Made by a program: the position numbers and the translations under genes
Shown here: positions 25,397 through 32,568 of the stretch, in pieces
Layout of the letters: each line of letters opens with the position of its first letter
Numbering within the stretch: position 1 is the first letter of the stretch
Notes under the pieces: model-generated
What the model saw: only the letters and a program-made list of their open reading frames with translations
Told to the model about the DNA's origin: nothing
Database searches by the model: none
Origin: DATGUN01 sp035301285
Lineage (GTDB): Bacteria; Bacillota; Bacilli; Bacillales; Amphibacillaceae
Assembly (NCBI GenBank): GCA_035301285.1
Contig: DATGUN010000038.1
Coordinates: 1 to 64,000 of the forward strand
Direction of reading: 5' to 3'
Length of the DNA stretch: 64,000 nt

Positions 25397-25598
25397 ATAA
25401 ATCCCCTTTACAGTGTTACTTATACAATGTTTATTTTAGCACACTTTTTAATAATATTATATATCATTTTAGCACAAGAGATTAACATCTGGTACTAAAA
25501 ACTTCAAACTTATTTTCTGAAGTCCGTTTACGAATATTCATGCGTCATTGTATTTGTTATAATGAAACTATGATTATGAATGGGGGGGGCGTGGGCAT

Positions 25599-26210
25599 AT
25601 GCAGTTTGTATCGATTGATTTTGAAACAGCCAATGAAAAACGTTTCAGTCCGTGCGCGATAGGTGTGGTCATTGCAAACGAAAATGACATCGAGGAGGAA
25701 TATTATCATTTAATTAATCCGATGACGACATTCAGCCCATTTAATACACGCATACATGGAATAACTGAAGCGGATATAGAGGACGCTCTTACATATGCTG
25801 AACTATGGCCAACTTTAAATGAATATATGAATCATAAGCTTGTCGTTGCCCATAATGCTAGTTTTGATATGAGTGTTATGCGACATACATTGGATTATTT
25901 CCAACTCCCTTATCCTGAATTAGATTATCTGTGTACAGTTAACATTTCTAAACAAGTCTGGCCAGATTTGATCAATCATAAATTGAATACACTTGCCGCT
26001 TATCATCATATTTCGTTTGACCATCATCAGGCATTGGAAGATGCAAGAGTAGCTGCAAAAGTATTTCAAAAAGCCATCCATTCCACTGGAGCCGAATCTG
26101 TGGAACAATTATTATCAAAGCTCAATATGACAAAAGGCCACATCGATTCTCATGGTTATATTCCACCGAGAACAAAACGTCGCAAAAAGCGAAAAACCCT
26201 TTATTTTTAA
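25599..26210 (+). CDS. DEDDh-type 3'-5' exonuclease (DnaQ-like)
   Basis: A 203-residue exonuclease. The four acidic residues and His of the DEDDh group are in place: SIDFETAN (Asp, Glu) at about 6-12, HNASFDMSVM (Asp) near 89-98, and HHQALEDARVAA (His and Asp) near 147-158. It resembles the DNA polymerase III epsilon-like domain proteins that stand alone in Bacillus, which trim single-stranded DNA or RNA 3' ends. The C-terminal tail is highly basic (RTKRRKKRKT) and may bind nucleic acid. GGGGGGGGCGTGG precedes the ATG, and an extended -10 (TGtTATAAT at about 25554-25562) lies 37 bases upstream. Confidence 0.9.
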   Translation: MQFVSIDFETANEKRFSPCAIGVVIANENDIEEEYYHLINPMTTFSPFNTRIHGITEADIEDALTYAELWPTLNEYMNHKLVVAHNASFDMSVMRHTLDYFQLPYPELDYLCTVNISKQVWPDLINHKLNTLAAYHHISFDHHQALEDARVAAKVFQKAIHSTGAESVEQLLSKLNMTKGHIDSHGYIPPRTKRRKKRKTLYF

Positions 26211-26302
26211 AAGATGTCTTGTTATAAAGACGAGATGGTTAAATGGTTTTGTAAATAATAGGGGATTTTTTAAAAAAACGTTGTGACATGTCATCGATCA
26301 AT

Positions 26303-26347
26303 GATATAAAAATCGAGACTGTGCTATACGAACTCGATTTTTATATC
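26303..26347. terminator. Perfect 15-bp bidirectional terminator
   Basis: GATATAAAAATCGAG (26303-26317) and CTCGATTTTTATATC (26333-26347) form a perfect stem with a 15-base loop. T tracts lie on both strands between the convergent exonuclease and TraB genes. Confidence 0.9.
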
Positions 26348-26358
26348 AAAAATGGGTG

Positions 26359-27612
26359 TTAAAGGATTTCTTCGATTTCATATCCTTTATCTTCAAGAAT
26401 GGACCGGACGTGTGGTTCTTGCGTCAAATGCAGCGTGCCGACAATGACGAAGTATGTCACATCATTACCCTCTTCCAAGAAATCATCAATCTGATCGGCC
26501 ATATCTACATTTCGATCATCATTTATTGCTTCCATGAATGCTACTTCCTCATCTGTCGCATCATCTTCATCTTCTTCAATGCCATCATCCATCAATAAAT
26601 AATCCAGAAGTTCATCGACATTGCCCTCTTCATAAAGGGAAAGGAGTTCATCCATTTGATCTTCATACGTATCAATATCGATTAATGATTCTTCCAATTG
26701 CTCTTCTTGCATTTCTGGGGATAAGTCTGCAAAAATCGAGAGTTGGCTTTCTACTGTCTCCAAACCGATGACATCTTTTCCATCATCTTCTGCCCGGTTT
26801 AGGAAATATTGATCCACACCATCAATATAACCGATCTTTTGCCCCATCAATTGCTGTACCGTATTCGCCAACAGCCATGGTTGGAAGTCTTTGACAGATT
26901 GTAAAGGAAGTCCCAATTCGTTTAACTTATCTTCAAGTTTTGCATACAATTCTTTTGGGATATGATCACTGACATCTGTTCCGTCATCATACATGCCTAA
27001 TTTCTGGGTTACCTCTTGTTGTTCTTGCATGGACACATCATTAAGATCGATTTCCGGGACAACGACATCTGATTCTGTGTAAGCATTTTCGATTTTTTCA
27101 TTCATTGGGAACAAATCTGCTTTACCTACGTGGATGGTCCCTTGTAAGTACACCGTTGTATCTTCGTTTTCAGCTTTCCATAAAAAACCACCGGGACCAT
27201 CTGGTTCCCCGATCGTTGACTTCACGGTTATGCCTTCGTCGTCAAGACTTTCCAATAAGTCAATCTGGTCTTCATCCGATAGAAATGGATTGCCGATGAC
27301 ATTTACTTCACTTAAATGATCTAAATCATTCAATGGTGTGACATCGTTTATATCATTGTCCTCAAGTGATAATGTTTCAAGGTTTTCCATAGACTCAATA
27401 CCATCAAGATCTTCAATATCCATGTCAGACAAGTCGAGTTTCACGATGTCTTCTAAATCGGATTCATCAATGTCTCCATCTGGCTTGTCGATTTCTGAAC
27501 GTATAGCCTCTTCCATATGCTCATCAGAGAAAGAAACGGAATCACCAGACTCACATGCAAATAAAATACATGTTAAAAAAATGAATGCTATACCTAAAAA
27601 TAACCGTTTCAT
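26359..27612 (-). CDS. TraB/GumN-family lipoprotein with N-terminal leucine-rich repeats
   Basis: A 417-residue exported lipoprotein. The signal peptide ends in the lipobox CILFAC near residue 20. Residues about 45-105 carry leucine-rich repeats of the short bacterial type (VKLDLSDMDIEDLDGIE, LETLSLEDNDINDV and LSEVNVIGNPFLS). From about 135 on comes a TraB/GumN/YbaP domain, with its N-terminal motif GTIHVGKADLFPMN and C-terminal FVIVGTLHLTQE, proposed to be metal-dependent hydrolase-like. The protein is extremely acidic (for example DDGIEEDEDDATDEE). Start: ATG 27612 lies eight bases after AGGGAG, while a GTG at 27618 is too close. Function unknown; the LRR addition suggests binding of a protein or wall ligand. 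Confidence 0.85.
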   Translation of the reverse strand: MKRLFLGIAFIFLTCILFACESGDSVSFSDEHMEEAIRSEIDKPDGDIDESDLEDIVKLDLSDMDIEDLDGIESMENLETLSLEDNDINDVTPLNDLDHLSEVNVIGNPFLSDEDQIDLLESLDDEGITVKSTIGEPDGPGGFLWKAENEDTTVYLQGTIHVGKADLFPMNEKIENAYTESDVVVPEIDLNDVSMQEQQEVTQKLGMYDDGTDVSDHIPKELYAKLEDKLNELGLPLQSVKDFQPWLLANTVQQLMGQKIGYIDGVDQYFLNRAEDDGKDVIGLETVESQLSIFADLSPEMQEEQLEESLIDIDTYEDQMDELLSLYEEGNVDELLDYLLMDDGIEEDEDDATDEEVAFMEAINDDRNVDMADQIDDFLEEGNDVTYFVIVGTLHLTQEPHVRSILEDKGYEIEEIL

Positions 27613-27724
27613 GTCCACATCTCCCTGTAAAATTTACTTATCATCCATCTTCCACTAAAATCCATCCATCGTCAATAGAAATAGGATGTTTTTTGATTAG
27701 GTTGTCTTTCTGATGAAAGATATT

Positions 27725-27754
27725 GAATAAAAGAAAACGACGCTTTCCATACTA
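27725..27754 (+). promoter_or_regulatory. Putative sigma-G/F forespore promoter
   Basis: GAATA (27725-27729) and CATACTA (27748-27754) are separated by 18 bases, matching the sigma-G pattern GNATR / CATNNTA. Transcription would start near 27761, just before the small gene's GGAGGTG. Confidence 0.45.
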
Positions 27755-27773
27755 AAACAGGAGGTGTTACAGA

Positions 27774-27914
27774 ATGAGTGAAAAGAATGCAAATTGGAAC
27801 AAACAAAAAACGGAATCCACTGTAAATAAACAGGGATATACGGAAGACAAAGCAGATCAACGGCCCAAATCACAGCTTGAACAGCGTGCAAAAAAGAAAA
27901 ACACAAAAATATAA
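27774..27914 (+). CDS. Small hydrophilic protein (46 aa), possible forespore protein
   Basis: A 46-residue protein rich in Lys, Gln, Asn and Glu with no hydrophobic segment (begins SEKNANWNKQKTES and ends AKKKNTKI). It has an ideal GGAGGTG ribosome binding site at 27761-27766 and a promoter of sigma-G type directly upstream. Composition, size and promoter resemble minor small acid-soluble spore proteins, but I cannot match it to a named Ssp family. It lies in a region that otherwise holds no genes. Coding status is supported by the ribosome binding site; the sporulation role is inference. Confidence 0.6.
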   Translation: MSEKNANWNKQKTESTVNKQGYTEDKADQRPKSQLEQRAKKKNTKI

Positions 27915-28049
27915 ATTTTAACAACAGCGAAGCAAACAGTGTGGCCTAACATGGATGAATCGGAAAAACAAAAGGGGCTAATTTCCATTGCCAATATAAA
28001 GTATACGGTGTATGATATACATATAAGCTGCAATGTTCGTAATTCTAAT

Positions 28050-28176
28050 AAGTTTTAACCTCAATCTTTTTATAGGGAGTTTTAAATCGGGACTGGAATG
28101 TCGGGCCATCTTTGAATGGAAGACAGGAAGGTTTCCTGCGAACACCCACTTAGTTAAGTGGTGGTTTAAAAACTTT
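28050..28176 (+). ncRNA. Candidate structured RNA
   Basis: The stretch 27915-28359 has no gene but contains an ordered set of stems: a closing stem AGTTTTAACC (about 28051-28060) with GGTTTAAAAACT (about 28162-28174), then CCAT/ATGG, CAGGAA/TTCCTG (28124-28138) and CCACTT/AAGTGG (28146-28161). The tail GTGGTTTAAAAACTTTTT could end transcription. The 3' part is reminiscent of Firmicutes 6S-like RNAs from memory, which I could not verify. It is not at the known 6S loci of B. subtilis. Treat as a structured RNA of unknown class. Confidence 0.4.
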
Positions 28177-28359
28177 TTATAATACATTACGGCAATTGTG
28201 GCTTATATTTTTGGTTTAAAAAACTGAAATTTCAAATTAATATATAAAAGTAACATTCAATGTAAATGCGGTATATCAAGAATAAATATCACATGTGATT
28301 CAATATCTGTATTATGATACGTGAACATGTTCATCTATACTGTTGTTTAGGAGGGATGA

Positions 28360-28737
28360 ATGGTGTTTACTTATCAATCAATCGATCATGTTCAATTGGC
28401 AGGGCCGAAAAACTGTGAGGATGATGCACGTTCGTTTTACGGGGAACTTCTCGGTTTAGAGGAAATAACAAAACCGCAGGCATTGCAAAAAAATGGTGGT
28501 GTTTGGTTTCAGGCGGGTAATGTTCATTTGCATATCGGGATAGACGTGTCTTTTATTCCGGCTCGAAAAGCACATCCGGCAATTGAAGTGCATGATCTAA
28601 ACGCAATGAAGTCTTATTTGAGTTCAAAATCGATTACATATAAAGTTGATACACAAATCCCTGATATCGACCGGATTTATGTCCATGATCCTTTTGGAAA
28701 TCGGCTGGAGTTTCTTGAATACATCGGGCCTTTCTGA
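28360..28737 (+). CDS. VOC-superfamily (glyoxalase-like) protein
   Basis: A 125-residue protein of the vicinal oxygen chelate fold. The paired beta-alpha-beta modules are visible: IDHVQLAGP...ARSFYGELLGLEE, then VHLHIGID, AIEVHDLNAMKSYLSS and RIYVHDPFGNRLEFLEY. Candidate metal ligands are His in IDHV, His in HLHIG and Glu in LEFLEY. Members isomerise, cleave or bind small molecules such as antibiotics; the specific role is unknown. AGGAGG lies six bases before the ATG. A perfect 12-bp palindrome (TGAACATGTTCA, 28322-28333) lies 27 bases upstream of the start and may be an operator. A terminator follows at 28776. Confidence 0.87.
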   Translation: MVFTYQSIDHVQLAGPKNCEDDARSFYGELLGLEEITKPQALQKNGGVWFQAGNVHLHIGIDVSFIPARKAHPAIEVHDLNAMKSYLSSKSITYKVDTQIPDIDRIYVHDPFGNRLEFLEYIGPF

Positions 28738-28775
28738 ATGCGGGATATTTGAATGATATATAGGGGTGATTTGGA

Positions 28776-28806
28776 GCGTTCATTTTTCAATAAATGGACG
28801 CTTTTT
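28776..28806 (+). terminator. Terminator after the VOC gene
   Basis: GCGTTCATTT/AAATGGACGC (one G-T pair) with a six-base loop, then five T. Confidence 0.8.
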
Positions 28807-28937
28807 CAATGGGTACAAACGTTTTTTAATTCCTTTTGACCTGAAATACCAGAATCAAAACTTCTCCAAAAAACAGACAAACAAATTATGGAAGTGGTAT
28901 ACTTACCAAAAAGAGATATTTCGCGGGGGGATTGGAT

Positions 28938-29903
28938 TTGAAAAAACGCATACTGATTATTGTCGGCATTGTTCTTGTGCTTATCATTGCTGGCCTTCTT
29001 TTTGCAGGGAATTACTTTTATTCTGAAAGTGTCAAGCGTGGTCAAGAGGTAGAACTATACAGTGGAGAGGAAAACCCTGAAGTCGAGGAAGAGATGATTG
29101 CGAGTGAAGAAGATCAAGAAATACTGGCAGAGGCACAAAGCTGGTTTAATCATCAAGAGCTTAAAACCCTTGAACAAACATCGTATGATGATCTTAAATT
29201 GAAAGCGAAATTCCTTCCAAATGATACAAAAACGCATAAAGCAGTCATTCTGGCACATGGCTATCGCAAGGAAAGCAGTGATATGGGTGATTTGGTAAAG
29301 TATTATCATGATAAAGGGTTTGATGTATTGATGCCGGATGCGCGTGGCCACGGTGAAAGTGAAGGCGATTATATCGGGTACGGGTGGCATGACCGGTTCG
29401 ATTATATAGATTGGATAGACATGTTGATTGAGGAGTATGATGAGGAATCGATCATCTTGCATGGTAATTCGATGGGCGCCACACTAGTGACGATGACCAG
29501 TGGGGAAGATTTGCCTGAAGAAGTGAAAGGAATTATTGCGGATAGTGGCTATACAACGGTAAAAGAGGAGCTCACACATCAATTAAAACACCTTTATAAT
29601 TTACCAGCTTTTCCACTGCTCGATATAACAAGTGGTATAACGAAAATACGGGCAGGCTATACATTCGGGGAGGCATCAGCTATTGATCAAGTGAAAAACA
29701 ATACACGACCATTGATGATCATTCATGGTGAAGACGATGAACTTGTGCCAACCGAAATGGCGCACGAGCTCTATGAAGCAGCCCATGGTGAAAAACGAAT
29801 ATGGCTGGTACCAGAGGCGGGGCATATTGAAGCCTATAAGGTTGCAACGAAAGAGTTTGAAGAACGAGTCAGTGATTTTTTGAAGGAAGCTTTAGATGAA
29901 TGA
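28938..29903 (+). CDS. Membrane-anchored alpha/beta hydrolase (YqkD-like), copy 1
   Basis: A 321-residue serine hydrolase with an N-terminal membrane anchor (about 4-26), so the catalytic domain is outside the membrane. The nucleophile elbow is HGNSMGAT, the oxyanion-region motif is ILAHGYRKES, the acid is in IHGEDDELVP and the catalytic His in EAGHIEAY. The motif ARGHGESEGDYIGYGWHDR is shared with the second copy at 35130 (ARGHGDSGGDYIGFGWDDR), and the two proteins align over their full length. They resemble B. subtilis YqkD. Substrate unknown. The TTG start at 28938 is seven bases after GGGGGG; a TTG at 28932 is too close. The hydrolase domain is acidic. Confidence 0.88.
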   Translation: MKKRILIIVGIVLVLIIAGLLFAGNYFYSESVKRGQEVELYSGEENPEVEEEMIASEEDQEILAEAQSWFNHQELKTLEQTSYDDLKLKAKFLPNDTKTHKAVILAHGYRKESSDMGDLVKYYHDKGFDVLMPDARGHGESEGDYIGYGWHDRFDYIDWIDMLIEEYDEESIILHGNSMGATLVTMTSGEDLPEEVKGIIADSGYTTVKEELTHQLKHLYNLPAFPLLDITSGITKIRAGYTFGEASAIDQVKNNTRPLMIIHGEDDELVPTEMAHELYEAAHGEKRIWLVPEAGHIEAYKVATKEFEERVSDFLKEALDE

Positions 29904-29970
29904 CACTTTTGGATAACATTTGCTGCCAAGAAATTTATCATTCAAAATGGTCTCAAAAGGGGTGAAAGAA

Positions 29971-30948
29971 TTGAGCCATCAGGTAAGACACTCTTTAATC
30001 GATGAAAAAGTCATTCAATATTTTTTGCAGGCTTACGGACTGTCTCCATTTTCCGAAGTTCGGTTTTTGACAAGGGGGCTTAATGATACGTATATCATCC
30101 GGTCAGAGGGAGGTACATATATTTATCGAATCTATCGTCATGACTGGCGGACTGAGATGGAAATCCTGTTTGAAATAGAAGCGATCCTTCACCTACGGAA
30201 CAATGGTTTACCCGTCTCGTACCCTATTAAACGGCTGGATGACAAATATATATGTGACATCAATGCGCCAGAAGGAATACGTTACGGCGTAATGTTCTCC
30301 TATACGGAAGGGAAACGCCCAGAAATCAATACGGACAATGCATACATGTTCGGGGTTACACTTGGACAGATGCATAATATGTCTCATACGTTTCAACCAA
30401 CATCCGAACGGGGATTTGAACTTACTTCCTATCATCTTGTTGACGAACCAATGATCTATATAAAACCTGTCTTACATAGGTTTTTTGGAAAAAAAGCCGT
30501 CGATGAATTGGTTGAAATAACCGATCATTTAAAGAAACGGATCGGTGATAAAGAATTGGAAACAGGGTTCTGTCACGGCGATTTCCATAATCATAATATG
30601 CATATCCGTGATGCCCAAATCGAAGTGTTCGATTTCGACTGCTGTGGATTTGGTTACAGGGGGTATGATGTTGCTGTCACATGGTGGAATCTGCTCCATA
30701 ATTATAAAAATCAAGAAGTTGAGTGTTGGGATAGCTTTCTAAAGGGGTATTCCTCACAAAGGTCATTGAGTCAGGCGGATATGGACAGTCTTCCTATATT
30801 TATAACTATCCGCCGTATTTGGCTGCTTGGTACAATCCTTGCAAACGATGATGTGTGGGGGACGAATTGGATCACTGAAGAAGCGTTTGAAATTTTTATG
30901 CTACAAGTGAAATCAGATACAGTGCGTATTGTGAATGACGTCGAATGA
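29971..30948 (+). CDS. Aminoglycoside-phosphotransferase-like kinase
   Basis: A 325-residue protein of the APH/choline-kinase fold. The nucleotide-binding N lobe (LTRGLNDTYIIRSEGGTYIYRIYR) is followed by the catalytic loop FCHGDFHNHNMHI (about residue 205) and the metal motif VFDFDCCGFGYRGYD. These motifs match the group that includes homoserine kinase ThrB2-like and YtmP/YcbJ-like proteins; the natural substrate is unknown, and a resistance role should not be assumed. The TTG at 29971 follows AAAAGGGGTGAA; earlier in-frame codons lie before that site. It begins 67 bases after the hydrolase with no terminator, so the two may share a transcript. Confidence 0.87.
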   Translation: MSHQVRHSLIDEKVIQYFLQAYGLSPFSEVRFLTRGLNDTYIIRSEGGTYIYRIYRHDWRTEMEILFEIEAILHLRNNGLPVSYPIKRLDDKYICDINAPEGIRYGVMFSYTEGKRPEINTDNAYMFGVTLGQMHNMSHTFQPTSERGFELTSYHLVDEPMIYIKPVLHRFFGKKAVDELVEITDHLKKRIGDKELETGFCHGDFHNHNMHIRDAQIEVFDFDCCGFGYRGYDVAVTWWNLLHNYKNQEVECWDSFLKGYSSQRSLSQADMDSLPIFITIRRIWLLGTILANDDVWGTNWITEEAFEIFMLQVKSDTVRIVNDVE

Positions 30949-30975
30949 GTCCAGTAAAATCGGGAGGTCGTATAA

Positions 30976-31362
30976 ATGAAAATTAAAGTAACAAGCATAT
31001 TTGTGGAAGATCAAGACGAGGCATTGGATTTTTATACAAATGTTCTTGGCTTTGTTAAGAAAATGGATATGCCGGCAGGAAATTATAAGTGGCTGACGGT
31101 TGTATCACCGGAAGACCCAGATGGTGTAGAATTGTTATTGGAACCCAATATTCATGAAGCAGCTAAAACGTATCAGAAGGCTATTTATGATGATGGGATA
31201 CCTGCAACATCTTTTACGGTAAAAAATCTTGAAGAAATCTACCATGCTTTGACGGAAAAAGGTGTATCTTTTACGGTTGGCCCCACTGAGAGCGGACCGG
31301 TAACATATGCTATATTGGATGATACGTGTGGGAATCTGATTCAAATTACAGCAGCACGATAA
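30976..31362 (+). CDS. VOC-superfamily (glyoxalase-like) protein
   Basis: A 128-residue VOC protein. IKVTSIFVEDQDEALDFYTNVLGF is the classic first module, followed by the strand VELLLEP and the second module ATSFTVKNLEEIYHALTEKGVSF ... YAILDDTCGNLIQI. The first putative metal ligand (usually His near the N terminus) is not evident, so it may bind a ligand without metal, as in bleomycin-type or DUF-type members. GGGAGGTC precedes the ATG. It lies 27 bases after the kinase gene and 31 before the acetyltransferase gene, which suggests a run of cotranscribed small metabolic genes. Function unknown. Confidence 0.87.
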   Translation: MKIKVTSIFVEDQDEALDFYTNVLGFVKKMDMPAGNYKWLTVVSPEDPDGVELLLEPNIHEAAKTYQKAIYDDGIPATSFTVKNLEEIYHALTEKGVSFTVGPTESGPVTYAILDDTCGNLIQITAAR

Positions 31363-31393
31363 GCTCAAGACGAATTAAAGGAAGTGTACATTT

Positions 31394-31939
31394 TTGAAAA
31401 CTGAAAAAGACAAAATGATTGCCGGTGAACTTTATAATCCATTAAACGAAACATTGATAGAGAACCGCAGGCATGCACGGAATTTGACTTACATGTATAA
31501 TCAAACTCTAGATGAAGAAAAAACAAAACGTCATCAGTTGTTGACTGAACTTTTTGGGTCTCTTGGTTCGCAAATTGAAGTGGAACCGCATTTTCACTGT
31601 GATTATGGATATAATATCCATGTCGGGGAAAACTTTTATGCCAATTTCAATTGTGTCATATTGGATGTTTGTCACGTCCAATTTGGCAGGAACTGTATGT
31701 TGGGTCCTGCGGTGCAAATTTATACAGCAACACATCCTTTAGATTCAAAGGAGCGTATTTCGGGTAAAGAATATGGTAAATCCATTTCAATTGGTGATAA
31801 TGTGTGGATTGGTGGCGGATCTATCATCAATCCTGGGGTACGTATAGGAGATGATGTTGTCATTGCATCCGGTTCGGTTGTCACTAAAGATGTAGATGAT
31901 CATGTTGTTGTCGCAGGAAACCCTGCAAAGGTCATTTGA
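31394..31939 (+). CDS. maa: Maltose/galactoside O-acetyltransferase-like protein
   Basis: A 181-residue hexapeptide-repeat acetyltransferase close to Maa of Bacillus and LacA. The N-terminal cap MIAGELYNPLNETLIENRRHA is followed by left-handed beta-helix repeats (IHVGENFYANFNCVILD, VQFGRNCMLGPAVQIYTATHP with the catalytic His, and SIGDNVWIGGGSIINPGVRIGDDVVIASGSVV). It transfers acetyl from acetyl-CoA to a sugar hydroxyl and forms trimers. The start is TTG behind AAAGGAAG. The C terminus ends at NPAKVI, a few residues shorter than usual. A type I toxin-antitoxin locus follows directly. Confidence 0.9.
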   Translation: MKTEKDKMIAGELYNPLNETLIENRRHARNLTYMYNQTLDEEKTKRHQLLTELFGSLGSQIEVEPHFHCDYGYNIHVGENFYANFNCVILDVCHVQFGRNCMLGPAVQIYTATHPLDSKERISGKEYGKSISIGDNVWIGGGSIINPGVRIGDDVVIASGSVVTKDVDDHVVVAGNPAKVI

Positions 31940-31969
31940 AAAAGATAAGAGATAAAAATGATAAGAAAG

Positions 31970-31998
31970 TTGTTATTTTATAGGTTTTTGAATATAAT
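31970..31998 (+). promoter_or_regulatory. Consensus-like promoter of the antisense RNA
   Basis: TTGTTA (31970-31975) and a perfect TATAAT (31993-31998) are exactly 17 bases apart. Transcription would begin near 32005. No reading frame with a ribosome binding site follows; only the hairpin-rich antisense region does. Confidence 0.75.
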
Positions 31999-32004
31999 GA
32001 AAAG

Positions 32005-32121
32005 GGAGTCGCAAGCGGCCACTTACGACTCCGGTTGAACAGGTAGCAAAAAGGTGAAGCAGCTATTTTTATAAAAAGTAATTCTTTGTATGACTTGCCG
32101 TCACAGAGTGATTACTTTTTT
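32005..32121 (+). ncRNA. Putative antitoxin (antisense) RNA of a type I toxin-antitoxin system
   Basis: This RNA of about 117 bases opens with a 5' hairpin GGAGTCG/CGACTCC (about 32006-32032). After a single-stranded A-rich region it ends in a terminator formed by AAAAAGTAAT (about 32075-32084) and ATTACTTTTT (about 32111-32120) followed by T. The last 47 or so bases are antisense to the 3' end of the toxin mRNA on the other strand, including the toxin stop codon. This tail-to-tail arrangement is that of txpA/RatA and bsrG/SR4 in B. subtilis. Ends are inferred from promoter and hairpin. Confidence 0.65.
32074..32121. terminator. Shared bidirectional terminator of toxin mRNA and antisense RNA
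   Basis: AAAAAGTAAT and ATTACTTTTT form a 10-bp stem with additional interior pairing, and T runs lie on both strands. It ends both convergent RNAs and makes them complementary at the 3' ends. Confidence 0.7.
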
Positions 32122-32201
32122 TCATGGTTGAACGACACGATCAACAACACAAGTGTTGAAAACATGATCATCAACTCTAAAGTTTTATCAATGGGAATCA
32201 C
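32112..32201 (-). CDS. Holin-like type I toxin (29 aa)
   Basis: A 29-residue peptide read on the minus strand from GTG at 32201 to TAA at 32112: it begins (M)IPIDKTLELMIMF and ends STLVLLIVSFNHEKK. One amphiphilic membrane helix flanked by an acidic N part and a basic tail matches the holin-like toxin family (PF16935-type; TxpA, BsrG, BsrE), which depolarise or damage the cell's own membrane. AAAGGGG lies eight bases before the start. The ribosome binding site is inside an 8-bp hairpin (32207-32227), as expected for translationally silenced toxins. A candidate -10, TACAAT (32263-32268), lies upstream, without a good -35. Expression should be limited by the antisense RNA encoded opposite. Confidence 0.78.
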   Translation of the reverse strand: MIPIDKTLELMIMFSTLVLLIVSFNHEKK

Positions 32202-32206
32202 ATTTT

Positions 32207-32227
32207 CAGCCCCTTTCCGAGAAGCTG
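32207..32227 (-). promoter_or_regulatory. Hairpin sequestering the toxin ribosome binding site
   Basis: On the minus strand CAGCTTCT and AGGGGCTG pair over eight positions (two G-T) around CGGAA, enclosing the toxin's AAGGGG. It lies five bases before the GTG start. Confidence 0.6.
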
Positions 32228-32568
32228 CAACGATCCTCATCTTGAGCTACCTGTCCAACTCTATTGTACTCCATTTTATTGGAAAATGTTGTAAATTTAC
32301 CAAAAATGGTAAAATATTCTTACGAGTTTTTATATTTGAGTAATTTAGTCTATATTATTGAAGCTGTATAGTTCTAAGGGTATAAAGAAATACTGAAAAT
32401 GTCGAAACATGGCTTTTTATATTGGTGATAGGATGTTATTTAGGTTTGTTTTTGTCGAAAAACCGCAAAGGATAAAGTGCATTTTACTGAAATCCTTGGT
32501 ATACTGTATTTCTATATAATGAATACATATTCATTTGACATCAAATGGAAAAAGTAAGGACGATAATT

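Noticed and set aside
28322..28333. TGAACATGTTCA palindrome as an SOS (LexA) box
   Set aside because: The GAAC and GTTC halves are only two bases apart, while the Bacillus box needs four; it may be another operator but is not an SOS box.
29971..30948. Antibiotic resistance call for the APH-like kinase
   Set aside because: Only the general kinase fold is visible; many chromosomal homologues act on metabolites, so resistance is not supported.
32086..32343. 85-codon reading frame on the plus strand across the toxin locus
   Set aside because: No ribosome binding site, and it runs antisense through the toxin gene and its terminator; the minus-strand toxin explains the region better.
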